In this document: piece after piece, positions 35,581-47,821 of the stretch
How positions within the stretch are numbered: position 1 is the stretch's first letter
Layout of the letters: every line of letters begins with the position of its first letter
DNA from: Gnetum montanum
Taxonomy: Eukaryota > Streptophyta > Gnetopsida > Gnetales > Gnetaceae
Direction of reading: 5' to 3'
Length of the DNA stretch: 64,000 nucleotides
Assembly: GCA_015680685.1 (NCBI GenBank)
Contig: MNCI01016599.1
Span: forward strand, 738,757-802,756
Translations under genes and position numbers: made by a program
Notes under the pieces: generated by a model
Database searches by the model: none
Told to the model about the DNA's origin: nothing
The model's input: only the letters and a program-made list of their open reading frames with translations

Positions 35581-37054
35581 ACTAAGGTATATTTCTTTTG
35601 ATATAGCAGGCAATGAGTCCACTTCATCCATACATCCACAACTTTCTATGGTCTCTCTCGGCTTGGAAATGGATAGTTCCTTTCTAAATAAGAACTCTAA
35701 CGAACTGGTGACTAGGCAGTTCTCAAACTAAGGTAGGACTCAAGGATTGAAAAGGGTGTGACTTCAAGGGAACTTGATGCATTTGTGTTGGCCATTCTCT
35801 TGGGTGCTTGGATGTTTTCTTCTTGAGTTTTCTTACCATTTTGACATTCCTCAATCATCAAGAAGCTGAGCTAATAAAAATAACAAAGTCTTTGCATGCT
35901 GTGGTTCTCATGCATAAACATATAAAACACGAAAAAAAACATGAGAATTCAAAGCACACCCCTTAGATGAAATAAAATTTGGGCTGTAAGCACTGGTTAT
36001 GGAACCAAAGCGTTCCCTCTAACTAAGGCCTTTCTCACTTCCCATTCTCTTCTCCTTTGTTTCGTCGGAATGGTGGTGGCTCTTGGGTGAAGGCATTCTT
36101 GTTACTCCAAGGGGATGGATTGGACGAATGCATTAATGCAAAGTCATTGGATGTGGTTTGTTTGAGGCCGGACTTGGAATGGGATCTACTAAGTCACATT
36201 AATCATGAACTATACAAGGGGTTGTACACTACCTTATTCTTGAGACTCCATTCCATTCTCTTCTCTCCATTGTTCACCTCATTGTTGGTTGTANAGGCAT
36301 TAAGGGCATGAGCCTACTTTGAGGAGGACCCACTAACATTCCTATTTGGTGCACTAGTTAACTTCTTTCCCCTAACATTTTTACAATCTATATTATTTTG
36401 TTCATTTCCATCTTAACATCCATTTCATCGACGTTCTAGTTGTTCATTTTTCTCCATATTTCTTGTTCTTTTTCTTTCTCCATTCTATCACTACTGGAGG
36501 TTTGCTCTTAGTCATGGGGGTCCGAACCCAAATTTTTTCAATTTTCTCCTAACCCCTACACCTTCGGTAGTCACCATGAATATATCTCTGAACCCGTATT
36601 AGCCATACCACAACTCAGCCACTAGACCTTTCACCGAAGTAAGGTATCAACTACATTGTAATTCATTTACCCTTTCTAATATTAAGACTGTGTTGTGTGT
36701 GTAGATGGAAAACATGCAACAAGGAATTGGATCTTGAGAGAACACTTAGAATGGAGTGGAGCTGAAGCAGCTATGCAAGGAGTAAGATCAATGGTGCACT
36801 TACGAATGGACAATGAAAGGGACAATCTTGGCATTGGCAGTAGCAAAACTTCTTTCTCTCTCTCTTTCTCAGCTGCCAAATGAGGCCTGATGTTAAATGT
36901 ATAAAGTGTTCACTCTTGTTGTCGTGAACACTAGTTATGTGTTATCTTGTAATGATGATCCGTTCACATGTCATCCTATTAATTCCATTTTGAGTCAATA
37001 ATCCCATACTATCCCAATATTTTGTAAGGAACTCGAGGAAGATTTTTTAGTCAG
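35581..37054 (+). other. E1 internal spacer, no pol
   Basis: 35880-36020 (AAAGCACACCCCTTAGAT region) matches E3 at 62040-62130 in reverse. There is no RT, integrase or ORF2. A single N is at 36294. A second tract-like TCATGGGGGTCC lies at 36514-36525. Confidence 0.6.
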
Positions 37055-37065
37055 TCATGGGGGTA
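37055..37065 (+). promoter_or_regulatory. E1 polypurine tract
   Basis: CATGGGGGTA directly precedes the 3' LTR start TGATGGG. E2 and E3 have the same tract (TGGGGGTA and TGGAGGTA before TGATGAAT). Confidence 0.75.
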
Positions 37066-37896
37066 TGATGGGATGCGATATTACATGGGCCACAATATCA
37101 TGTACGTGATATCGCGTTTGCTGCGATATCATGTCGTCCCCTACGATATTGCGTATGCGATATCGCGGTCCGTCGCCAGTTCTATAAATAAGAGGCAGCT
37201 CTCCCTTGTTTGTCATTCTAGGCCTAGATAGTAGCAAAACTTTGGCAGTTTGATCCCTCCAAAGATAGAATATTTTCCATGTGCCCGCAGTAGGAGCTCC
37301 AAAGTGAACAGATCTTTATTCGAACAAATATTGTACCTGAACACATGTTTGTGTATGGTAATAAAGACGAACTTCTTGGATAAACCTTACAGTGCATGGA
37401 ATAGGATAAATAGGATTTTATTTACTGTTCGTTACTATTTATCATTTAATTGATTTATTAGTTATTAAATATCTCTCAACCCTTCTCTCCTAGTTAAGTG
37501 TCTTAGTACGACCACTTCGAGCACATGTGTTATGCTTGGTGATCCTAGCAATGACTAGCATTTGGTAACCAAGGTTGCATCGGTTCAGGGTGTGAACGGT
37601 AAGTGGGAACGAATGCTGACACTAGGTTAATTAAGACTTAGTTAGTTAGTTAAAGTTAGTTAATTAGTCTCTTCACCCTTCACCTTATCAGCATAGGAGA
37701 TAAAAATCGAAAAGACATAAAGATCACATACTCAAACTTACTTAACCATACAACCATGACAACTACAAGTAAGTCTGGGAAGACAACGAATGATTAACCT
37801 TAAGTGTTCCATAAGGCGTGTAGGCACTTAGTCTGTAGAGTTCGACCGGATCGCGTGTGATACACTCGTATGCGTATGGTACCTTGCCACTGATCA
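37066..37896 (+). repeat. E1 3' LTR (uninterrupted)
   Basis: 831 bp, TGATGGG to GATCA. Palindromes of GCGATATCGC type fill 37076-37165, followed by the TATA box TCTATAAATAAG (37181-37192). It preserves the empty G1 insertion site near 37571-37580. Confidence 0.92.
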
Positions 37897-37901
37897 TCAT
37901 A
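37897..37901 (+). repeat. E1 target-site duplication (right copy, TCATA)
   Basis: Identical to 14237-14241. Confidence 0.9.
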
Positions 37902-38165
37902 CCATAAAAACATGTTGGGCCAACATTGTATTTCATGCCCTACAACTCTAGAATAAGAATCAAGAGGAATTCATAACTTCAACATCTACATAAGAAGAAA
38001 ATCAAGGTAAATTTAAATGTTTCAATTCTAGTAGTATTATCAAGCAAGATTCTTTGATTACAAAAAATAGTTGCTCTAATCAGATGACATCCTAAAAATC
38101 TCATATTCTCTAGTATAAGATCAACAGGGTTGGCAACATCAAAATAGATTATGGATACCATCTTG
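37902..38165 (+). pseudogene. C0 gag zinc-knuckle end and start of protease
   Basis: The frame resumes with TIKTCWANIVFHALQ, completing the zinc knuckle begun at 14200. Further on, SCSNQMTS and YKINRVGNIKI resemble the copia protease start (DSGCSNHMTG type), with the active-site Asp-Ser-Gly lost. Several stops occur. Confidence 0.7.
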
Positions 38166-38590
38166 GTGTAGGGATCCTTTTTTGATTCCTTTGTTCTCTT
38201 CCCTACGTATGGTTTTTGTAGGTTTTGGGCTCTATGAAGATGTCTTAGAGGTTAAGGAGATGTCTTGTCTACGATTTGGAACTCCAAAAGAGATGTTTCT
38301 ACTGAGAGCTAAGTCTTCATAAGAGACATCTCTCATTGAACAAAAAATATCTCAAAATTACTAGATATGTTTCTCTAGAGTGAAGATGTCTTTTAAACTA
38401 CTAGGATGTCTAAGGTGAGACATCTTAGCCGAGAGGAGATGTCTCCCATACTTAAGAGATGTCTCTCCTAAAAGTTTGTATTTTGGTAAGAGATGAATTG
38501 AGGAGATGTCAAGACATTCTATATTTCTTATCAATGATACAAAAATAAGTGGATACACATTCTATGAGCCTACTAAGCATAGATTTTTCT
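38166..38590. repeat. AGACATCTC-rich stretch replacing the C0 integrase
   Basis: About ten GAGATGTCT/AGACATCTC words in both orientations occur at 38238-38510. They lie between the protease start and the integrase tail, where about 1 kb of integrase core should be. Similar words lie in the LTR-like left end of C1 (42625-42735). This may be a solo LTR fragment plus a deletion; no clean ends or TSD are visible. Confidence 0.6.
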
Positions 38591-39815
38591 CATCTAGAGA
38601 TGTAACATTCATTAAAGATAACTTTTGGATAATGGAGTTTCAACATCATAATGATAAATAAAAAAAATCAAAGTACTTCTAATCCTTAGGTACAAAGAGA
38701 TCATCCTCAAAATCCAATGTTGGATACTAATTTTGAAAGAAGAATAACTATATTCAATTCATATAAAAACCTTACCTACTTAGCACTTATTCAAGAATCT
38801 ACCAACATACAAGAAGCTCTAAAGATAAAAGAATGGAGGACTCAATGGACAAGAATTATGAAGAAAGCATGAAGAAAAATACCTCATGGCTAGTGGATAT
38901 ACCAAAAAGGAAAGAAACTAATTAATTAAAAATGACTGTAAAGAAAAAAATATAACAAAAAAAGGAGAAATTTTCAAACATACATAAGACTTATTACAAG
39001 ATAATTCATACAAAAGAAACACATTAACTATGAAGAAATATTTGCACTAGTAGCAAGATTTGAAAGAATAAAGCTTATTATTTTTATAGAAACTCATCAA
39101 AATTTGAAATTGCAGTAGATGGATATTAACTTAGCATTTTTTTAATGGAGATATAAATGAGGAAGTTTATGTACAACAACTTGAAGGATACAAAATTAAA
39201 GGAAAAGAAGAAAAATTAGTGTGCAAATAGAAGAAAAAAACATTGTATGACTTAAAGCAAGCTCTAAGAGTTTGGTTTAATAGAACCAATATATTTCTTC
39301 ATAAGGAAAAATATTTATCATAAATATTTGAACTAATATTCTATTACAAACATGAGGAGAATGACTTTATTATAATGTGTCTCCATTTTGGTGATGTAGT
39401 TTTCACTGCTACCAATGACAAACTATTGGAAAAATTCAAAATAGACATGAAAAATGAATTCAAAATGAAAGAGCTTAGAGAACTAAAATACTTCCTAGGC
39501 ATCCAAGTTGAACAAGAAAACAAGGGCATTATGGTTCACCCAACTAAGTATGATGAATCTATACTAGAAAAATATAGCATTACAAAAGTGAAATCAATAA
39601 ATTCTTCACTTTATCATAACATCAAACTTGAGAACAAAGATAACACTTGACTTGTGGATGCAACAAATTATATAAGTAGGATTAGAACACTTATATTTCT
39701 TTGCCATACTATGATAGATCTAGATATGTTCTTTCACACTTCATGCAAGAACTGAGAGAGTCTCATTTAAAAGCACCTAGCCATGTTCTAAAATATGCAA
39801 AGGTGTTATAAATAG
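38591..39815 (+). pseudogene. C0 integrase tail and copia reverse transcriptase
   Basis: SRDVTFIEDNFWIMEF (38597) is the end of a copia integrase. RT follows: KNTSWLVDIPK, NYEEIFALVARFE, LQMDINLAFF-like, YVQQLEGYKIKG-like, MCLHFGDVVFTATNDKLLEK (the YVDD position is degraded), LRELKYFLGIQVEQENKGIM and HLKAPSHVLKYAKG. The frame is broken by stops and frameshifts; the longest open piece is 39375-39650. The domain is cut at 39815 by a solo LTR and continues at 41352. Confidence 0.85.
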
Positions 39816-41351
39816 TGTGTATGTATATTTTCTAACTCCTCCATCTATGTTTCCTTTGATGTTGAGTAGAGTAGGAATTATTTGTAGTTTTTACTTTGAT
39901 GTTGATATGTTTACTTGAATTTATGAGGAGTCATAAGTGTTTTTGTTTAGAGAAAAAAATCTTAGAAGGTTAGGGATTGAGAAAATTGCTAAAAAGATCA
40001 AGAAGATGCCAAAAATATTCACGTGTGATCTATGCTCCAAGTGAAAAATCCTCTAAAAAAATTATAAATAGGGGTGAATCCCTCCCATTGTATCTTGTCT
40101 TACATTTTGAGTTGAAGTAAATAGAAGATCTCCCTTCTATTCTAGAGTATTCTTGTGCAAGCTTTGTGTACTAGGGGAAGCTCTCATAGCTTTCCTTCTC
40201 TTTTCTTGTATTCCTATAGCATAAATTTCTCAATTTGAGGACTGAATCCCCCTTCATGAGGTTTTCTTCCAAGTTTTTACAAAAATTTCTCTCATAATTT
40301 CTCACATTTTATGCATTCTCATGTCTTTCTTACATGCATATTTCAATTTCACGTTCTCTCAATGTTTAACTAAATTGCATGTTTTTTCATGTTATTAATG
40401 AAGAATGAAATAATTTAGAAGCATTTTTATGTTCTATTTTAAGTGATTCATTTCCCATTTATATATTTGAGTTAATTTCTATTTGCTTCATGTTCATGTT
40501 GTAGGATTTCAACCTCTTTCATGTTAATTTCATGTAAAAACTTATAAATATTTTTTTCATGAACTTATTCTAAGTTTTTTTTAGCTTGTAAGATTCTTTC
40601 CTTATGTTTGTTTCATGTTTCTAAAATAATTTAAATTTATTTAAGTGTGGATTCAAGAGTTTATGTATGCTTAGATGGGTTTTATGCATTTTCCACATGT
40701 ATGTTGAATTCAAGGCTTATTTGATATTTATCTTGCAATGCAAGATTTTCTCACCATGTTTAGAGACTAAAGAACATGTTTCTAGTCTTCACTAATAAGT
40801 TTTGAGATTTATAGTTTCTCAAAATATCTTCAAGTTTTTGTTTTAGTATCATTCTTTATTTTCTACATTACTACAACTCATGGTGAATAGAGTGGTAGTT
40901 TCAGAAGATCATGATCTTACCACAACTTATGGTGAGAACTCACAACCTTACCTTAACTTTTGGTTAAAGATCATGAATCATGGTATATTTTTTCAATAGG
41001 ACCATGAGTTTTTTTCAGCTCAGGGAACAAATTTAATGTATAGGAGGTATCATAGAGGCTAGCACATTCACCACGACCTAACCATGACTCGTGGCCAACT
41101 CAGGATTTGCACAAAGTTTATTTTTCTATATTTTTAATAAACCATGACCCATGGTGGAATCATGATAAAACAACATGAATTGATCACAAGCCATTGTAAA
41201 AGACCATGACTCAAGAATTGCAAACCATAGCCTTCTAGATATTCATGGTCAACTCATGCTGAACAAAATGTGACTCCAACAAAGTTGAAATTTCTATTCC
41301 ATCAAGATGAGAGGGACCTTATTTCACTACTGATCTCTAATAAAAGAAACA
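39816..41351 (+). mobile_element. Solo LTR inserted in C0 pol
   Basis: It begins TGTGTATG and ends GAAACA, flanked by AATAG (39811-39815) and AATAA (41352-41356), a near-match TSD. Removing it restores the C0 RNase H reading AKGVIN to YQLTYTKDN. It contains a TATA-like ATTATAAATAGGGG (about 40057-40070) and CATGACTCRTGG near-palindromes (40890-41270), but no coding domain. The orientation is inferred from the TATA box only. Confidence 0.55.
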
Positions 41352-41890
41352 AATAATTATCAGTTAACTTACACCAAGGACAATGGATAAATTCATGCCT
41401 ACATTGATGTTGATTATAGAGAAGAAAATGACAATAGAAAATCAACTTGAAGGGTAATCATTTTTAATGAAAGAAATGTCATCTCTTAGAAATCTAAAAA
41501 ATAATAATTAATAAGTTTTTATACATATAAAACAAATTTTTTTACCATGGTTGAGTATGCTCTACATACTTTTTGGATTAAAAAAATTAATAACACACCT
41601 TGAATTTCATGTTGACTTACCTATCGACTTGTGTTTTCATAGTAATTCAACCATATAAATCTCCAATGAACATGTTCTTCACAAAAATGCAAAAAACATT
41701 GATGTAAATTACTACTTCATCAAGCAAGAAATAAAGGAGAACAACATCGAACCAATACATATGGAATCTAATAATCAATTTTCTCATTTACTTTCTAAAA
41801 ATTTTCTGTATTACAGATATTATACCTTTGCAATGATATAGGTATCAAGAAGATATCAAAAAATAAATAAAAGAAGCTTGCATGGCACCC
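41352..41890 (+). pseudogene. C0 RNase H
   Basis: IDVDYREENDNRKST is the copia RNase H start (DADWAGxxDDRKST type). MVEYALHTFWIKKI, NIDVNYYFIKQEIKENNIEP and SNNQFSHLLSK follow. Frame changes and stops occur. RNase H removes the RNA template during reverse transcription. Confidence 0.8.
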
Positions 41891-41902
41891 TAAAGAAGGG
41901 AT
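41891..41902 (+). promoter_or_regulatory. C0 polypurine tract
   Basis: TAAAGAAGGGAT directly precedes the 3' LTR start TGTTAAAATTAG. Confidence 0.75.
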
Positions 41903-42107
41903 TGTTAAAATTAGTGTACAATGAAAGTAACATTCAAGCATAAAGTCTAGGAAAAATAGTCATGTATCATTTTCTTTCTTCTTCTAAAAAGTCAAAAATG
42001 TATTTTATTTATTTTTTGAATTGATGGATGGATGTATTATTATTTGGTCCTAATTCATGATTATATTTTAGATTTTATTCATTTTTTCTATGGGGAATGA
42101 TTCTTCT
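41903..42107 (+). repeat. C0 3' LTR, first part
   Basis: It matches 12150-12350, then stops matching at GGGGAATGA, where C1 begins. The rest is at 55893-56852. Confidence 0.8.
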
Positions 42108-42850
42108 ATAGAAGGGTCACTCCAGTGTAATTAACCCTTCAAAACACACCAAATCCAAATTGTATGCAAGGAAAATAATTACTTGAAAAGAGAAAAACTA
42201 GATATTTTCATTAAATTGAAAGAAAATTATAATTACAATGGAATCACAATTTCATAGAATACACATAATTAAACATACATGCTCAATAATATTGTAGACC
42301 ATGAGGCTCTATAGTCATACATGATTATTCTTGATGAAACTATCAATAAACTTATATCTCTTCCCTTTCACGTAGGGTTGGCATACAATAACTAAGATTC
42401 CACATAATTGCCAAAACCATACACTCATTGACCTATAAACTATCTCACCAAAACATATAACAAAAATTAATATTTAATTTGAAATACAGCTAAAGCTTCA
42501 AGAAACTCTTTCCCACACTTAATTTAACATTCCTAGCTATTTCCCATATTGGAATTAGCCCGTGTAAACAAGATCTATAGAATGATGGAAAGAAGTCCCT
42601 CTATTAACTATTCAATGCTAGGGAGACATCTCCTAGTCTAGGAAGACATTAATGTGCGTGAGGTGTATGATGTGATGTTGATGAGACATCTTCTACAAAT
42701 GTCCAGTTCTTATAAGACATCTTTTGACATTCAAGGACACCTTTTCAGTAGCCAAAATTCTTCATTTCTCCACCTATATGAATAACATCAAGTTTGAAAG
42801 AGGTGTTCCTACACTAGCTCTTCCATCCTTCAAAAGGAGAGCTCAGGTAA
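42108..42850 (-). repeat. Probable C1 3' LTR
   Basis: It lies between the chromodomain end and the C0 LTR breakpoint. AGACATCTC-type words occur at 42625-42735. Its partner LTR is missing, so the ends cannot be confirmed. Confidence 0.45.
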
Positions 42851-43429
42851 ATAAGGGACTAGGGGTATAAATGATCTTGCATTTCATAATTTTGGTTCAT
42901 ACAACATCATTAGTAATTTAATCCTTCCAATTGACCAAGTACTCATGTCTCTTTACTCCATAAGTATTAGAAGCTTTTCTCTTTTTGAGTGTAATTGACT
43001 TCCTCTTCTGTGAAGTCTTGGACTTATCAATAGCCCCCTTCATCTACTAGTTCATGGTAATGTACAAGATCTATAACATTAAAGAAAAAATACATATGCA
43101 CATCATTTAGTAAATTAATTTTAAAATAATAATCATTGATTTTGGCTTCTATCCTAAAAGGATCCATCTTCTTAGCTTTCAAGTTTAAGAAGTTCATACT
43201 CCTTATCCTATTATTCTTCAGTTATATCCAAACAAGATTACCAATAATAAATTTAGACTTCCTCTTATCCTCATTTATCTTTTGGACTCTTTCTTTAGCC
43301 TTCTTCTCTAGATTTTTTCTCACTTGAGCATGAAGATTCATCATCTCCTTTACAAAGTTTGCACTTGAATGAGACTCTTCATTAAAGCTACTTGGATTAT
43401 CTACCATCTTAGGATAAAAATCATAATTG
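42851..43429 (-). pseudogene. C1 integrase C-terminus and chromodomain
   Basis: The frame opens near 43429 with NYDFYPKMVDNPSSFNEESH, then ANFVKEMMNLHAQVRKNLEK, a basic region and FIIGNLVWI. INDYYFKINLLNDVH and the FNVIDLVHYH motif end the integrase. About 80 bp further, HEYLVNWKD and KIMKCKI resemble a chromodomain (EYLVKWKGxxxxxxTWE type) with stops at the aromatic positions. Confidence 0.8.
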
Positions 43430-43434
43430 GCCTC
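43430..43434 (+). repeat. E2 target-site duplication (left copy, GCCTC)
   Basis: GCCTC precedes the E2 LTR and is repeated at 52666-52670. Confidence 0.88.
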
Positions 43435-44297
43435 TAATGAGTGGTGAGGTATCCCTATGATCAACCATACGAATACGAGCATGTACGTGTGATCCAATTG
43501 AACTCCATAGATAGGCTAGTTGTGGCACCTAAATAGTTATACATTGATTGCAATTCATTGTCTTCCTACCTAGACTAGTATTTACTTTTTCACATATGGT
43601 TTAGTCTAGAGTGAGGTGTATGATGTGATTTCTAACACTAGGCTACTCCTAGAGACAATGAGAAATAATCTTGATTAAGCTAATAAATAATATGAACTAA
43701 AATCTAAACTAGCCTAAGTGTGATGAGCATCTATCCTTAATCATCTGTACACATCTTGGACCTTGTGTACTACCTTTGGGATTACCAAGAACACATTAAT
43801 TGAGCACTACTTGATATGCTATTGGTTTACCAAGTAGTTACACTTAAATGTTCATGATTAAGATGTACTCATTTCACATTAACAATAGGAATATTAAATG
43901 ACAATATAGAAATATTAACTAAGAAAATAATAAATAATAACTAATAATTAAATAATTAAAAACTAAGTGAATGCTATAATGATGGAGTAATCTCGATCTT
44001 TATTTCCGATTATGTGCATGTCCAAGTACATCACACTTGAACAAAGGTTCTATACAATTACAACCATCACACTACGGGCATGCGCTAAAAATTAATTGAA
44101 AACTAACTAAAAATTGATAAAAATACTTGACCCTAAAGACTTACCAAAAGACTCTCTTCGTATGTTCCTAAGTGCTATATTTATAGGCTAACACAGGAAT
44201 CATGATATCGTGTATACGATATTGTTACCCAGGCTATGATATCGCATACTCGGCATCGAGTACCCAATACTGGGGCCTGGCAAATTACGATTCATCA
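43435..44297 (-). repeat. E2 3' LTR (left copy)
   Basis: Reverse strand starts TGATGAATCG and ends CACTCATTA. GATATC-type palindromes (44205-44265) precede the TATA box (CCTATAAATATAGC on the reverse strand, 44174-44187). The forward-strand segment AACCATACGAATACGAGCATG is shared with LTR-R. Confidence 0.9.
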
Positions 44298-44310
44298 TAC
44301 CCCCACGACT
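44298..44310 (-). promoter_or_regulatory. E2 polypurine tract
   Basis: Reverse strand GTCGTGGGGGTA directly precedes TGATGAATCG of the LTR. Confidence 0.75.
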
Positions 44311-44485
44311 GAATAACAACTCATCCTCAAGTCAAACAAACAAAATGAGAATAAGTTCATTTGATTACACAGTGGATAGGTATGGGATTATGAGCTAACT
44401 ATGAATTATTTCATGCCACTATGTGGAATTAAACAAAACAAAATTGGGACACCAACACAGAATAAAAAAAAAAAATTGTTGGAAC

Positions 44486-47281
44486 TCATGTGGTTCTTGG
44501 TCGTGGTGGCTCCTCCATGGGATTCTTCCCCTTATCTTGTACTCCAAGCTTTGGAAATGAATACCTTTGAAGGAGCGCCTGAAGCTTTTCTTCTTCAGTC
44601 TAGGGTTCGTGTGCCATCCATGCTGATGTTCCAATATTTGATGGAGTTGACACCTCCCATAGACATGGTAGTTGCAGAAAAATTTGATTAGCTTTAATGT
44701 ACCAAGCTGAAAATAATTGTCATTCCTCCTCATATGCTTTGGCTTTGTCTCTACATTCTTGATAATCCATGAGCCATCAAGCCAAATATACCACAACATC
44801 CTTCTAACCCTGGTAGTTGGCTTTTACCACATCCAATTCAGAATTTTCTACCTCTAATTTGTGCAGTGTCTTTTTGTGCTTAGAAAATTCTACTTCATAT
44901 TTGGCATAGGTGGTAGCTACCTACTTTTCCAACTCTGTCCTCGGGTGTCCTATTGTTAACATTTCTAAGTTGGCATACCATAGGTTTTCCAACTCCATGT
45001 ATTTAGTGAGATCCTGGATCTGCAGGTCCTAGCTCTTTAGTTATGCTTGGTGGGCAAAGGTGTAAGTGTCCAGTATGGCCCACTAGTCAATGTTTTGAGG
45101 ACTAAAAGAGTTGATATGAGTCTTAGCCTTATGGATCTCTTCTTCAATGATCTACTTGTACATCCCCACCTAGTCCTAGAAATGTTCCTTCAATTTTTCA
45201 TGTCACCTAGCTTCATTCTACCATGTGCTTATTTCAATGGTCATCTTCTGATGGATGGCATGTACCTCCTCCATTGAGAGGATCTTGTTTTCTCTGGCTA
45301 AGTGATTCATGTCTTGGTTAACCCTTATTAATTTTTCTTGCATTTGCTAAAAATTATCCTTGATAACATTCTTTTTTTTTTCAATTATGGTCAACCGAAG
45401 ATTCTCAGTAGCAAGGAGTTTATTTTCTTCTTGTAAGGCCTTGAGTGCTTTTGTATGTTCATATATTTGGGCTTGTGCTTTTGAAGCATCCTAATCAGCG
45501 TTCTCTTTCTCCATTTCCATCCTTTTATTCTCTTCTAATAATTTATTCAATTGCTTCATCTAAAATAACTCTAGCTGGTCAACTGGGATAAGTTGGGATG
45601 GATCCTGCTATGTGGCTTGTAGGGCAACAAACTTCTATTACAGTCTTCTCAACTCATCTTTTGCGTGTTTGGCCCTAACATTCCATGGCTAGCTTTTCTT
45701 TCATGGAAATGAGATTTGATTGTGCTATTGTGACATCTTGAGGTATGTCAAACAAGGATGTCATTAGCTATCCTATTTGCAGCAATCGATCCAGAGCATC
45801 CTCATGTTCTATAGGAGTCATTGAGGAATTGGCTAAGACTTGAGCATTGCTTACTCCTATGAGATCCATTGGTGGAACAACAGAGACATTAATGATGCTT
45901 TGATGTGATATGCAACCACTTCTGCTACTCTGTCTGCATCCTAGTGTTGCATGACCACTACTGTGGCACCTTCACTAATTTCTAATTACACTTGGAAAGA
46001 TGTAGCATTTCTAGAGATCTGTTGTGACCAATGTGATTCCCCTTCTCCTATTTGTATGAAAACCTCACCCCGTGCATGATCAATTGATATCATGGCTATA
46101 CAGTATCATCAATGATCTTGAAGAGGTTAGCCTCTTCACAACTTCTCCAACTAATTGTTTCTGCAATGGCCCTAATATGGCTCATCGATGGTCAATAATC
46201 TTACGATGGTAGTGGTGGTCGGTCCTGATAGCCTGTGGGCTGTGTGTTGTGCCATGCTTCTTGTTGTTGACTAGGCCTCATGTATGGAATTTGGCTAGGC
46301 CCTACTATTTGAGGTGCAGTGGGCCCAATCATTTGCTCTTACTTAGCCTCCAGTGTTTCACCAACATTTTTCCTTGGTGCTGGTGGCTTCAGTAATTCAA
46401 CATATGAAGCATTTTGAGCTTTCTAGGGATGTCATTAGTGTACCGAAGAATTCCAGTATGCCAGCACAGCTTTCTAATTAGACAGGGGAAAGGCAATGCA
46501 AACTTCCCCATCTTACGTTCTTCAAACTACCTCAATATTTTTGTTGGATATAAATGGGGCAAGTTGGCATCAACCTTGCCGATCAAGACTTCACTTCCTC
46601 TAGTTGCTTAGGTGGAGATCCTATTTAGTCCTTTTGTTGGAAAGATGTGATAGGTGCCAATTTTAAAATAGATTCTTTCTTCAAGGGTGAGCTCCCCATA
46701 TGTTTTGTCCTCCTTACCATACACCCTCTTTAACCATATTTTTTGTGCATCAGCATCAGAGTGAGTGGACAAATGAGAAAATTTGGGTCTTGTATTTGGA
46801 AGGTTGAGAACTTCTTAAATGACCTTCATAGAGGAATCAACTAAAATCCCATCAATGTCAATGGTGGTTCCTTCCTCTTTATTATGCCAAAATTGGTAAC
46901 TCTCCCCCAAATACCATTACTACTCCTTGAGAGAATAGGTCATAGTGGAGATCCTTTGAGTTGATCTCTAAATGACTCAGGGGAAAATTTAGTAAAAGAT
47001 CAAAAATTGAGTTCCACGATCACTGCAGTTGACATGGATATTTCTCAAATTATCTAAACACATTCCGAGGATAACGTGAGATGTTGTCCTTATTTAGGTG
47101 CCCTACCTTCTCCACCTTCTACTTGCTTGGATTATGTAGTAATAGGGGTTTCTTGATGGATGCTAAATGATTGTGCCTCCTACTCTACATGTTCTATGAG
47201 AGGTCCTTGGCCTCTACCTCTCCTTGGGTATTTGGATGCACCATGAGAGGGTCCTCCCTATTTTCCTCATTTAGGGACCAT
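44486..47281 (-). pseudogene. E2 accessory ORF2 (coiled-coil protein)
   Basis: The reverse strand can be read from an ATG at 47281 (MVPK) to a TGA at 44486, 932 codons, mostly in one frame but with many TAG/TGA stops at Gln/Arg-like positions. The middle N-terminal part reads GSEVLIGKVDANLPHL, then KMGKFALPFPCLIRKLC. The C-terminal half is a long heptad region: MKQLNKLLEENKRMEMEKEN, KALKALQEENKLLATENLRL, NQDMNHLARENKIL. The tail is proline-rich (KNPMEEPPRPRTT). E3 ORF2 matches along its length. LPFPxLIxxLC resembles the plant transposon-associated protein domain of unknown function (PF20167-like); this is from memory. Function unknown. Confidence 0.7.
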
Positions 47282-47821
47282 TTGTAATCATACCAGGAAC
47301 AATTGTTAGTAAGGTCATTTAATAAAATTTAATTATCTTATACCTTACTCATTTCCTTTAATGAATTTTGAATTTTTACTTAGTGTGATTTTAGAGTTAG
47401 AAATTTTTAAGGAAATCCCCCTAAAATTTTTAATGTCAGGCCCAATTTGATCAAGTGGCTCCAATAATAATTTTTGTGGTTTGGGTGAAAGAATAAAATT
47501 GGGTTGGCATATGTTCTTAGAATTTCTTAGGATCTCTTACCCCTATGATATCCTTTGGATGACAATGAATTTCAAAAACGTTATGTGCAACTTAGATCAT
47601 ACCCTTCCCCCCATAACTAAGTTAAACACTCTAGGTTTAAGCAGGTTCAATCAGATGAAGAATTGAAGTGTTAATGTGTGAGATATGGATGGTTAAATGG
47701 TAGGTGCACAAAGCATGAAAAATCATGGAAGAAAATTGCAACAACTCCCCTCATGTGAATAGTGGAAAATGACGTTGATGCGTGGGGTGGGGGGGCCAAG
47801 GGAAGGGGATCCATATATTTA
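47282..47821 (-). other. 5' leader of E2 ORF2
   Basis: About 540 bp lie between the internal TATA module and the ORF2 start, without a coding motif. Confidence 0.4.

Larger units (their letters stand above)
14242..37896 (+). mobile_element. Ty3/gypsy element E1 (Asp-tRNA primer type), gag-protease only
   Basis: LTRs (14242-14717 plus 32336-32612, and 37066-37896) are flanked by the 5-bp TSD TCATA. The primer site after the 5' LTR resembles the Asp-tRNA site of plant Athila-type elements. The internal part, without the nested G1, is only about 4.45 kb and holds gag (from 32756) and an aspartic protease motif (about 35385). Reverse transcriptase, RNase H, integrase and ORF2 are absent. Spacer 35880-36020 matches, inverted, E3 spacer near 62040-62130, which lies after integrase there; pol was therefore deleted from an E3-like ancestor. 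It looks non-autonomous, like gag-only (TR-GAG) elements. Confidence 0.85.

Noticed and set aside
36514-36525. A second E1 polypurine tract
   Set aside because: TCATGGGGGTCC resembles the real tract at 37055 but is not followed by an LTR start.
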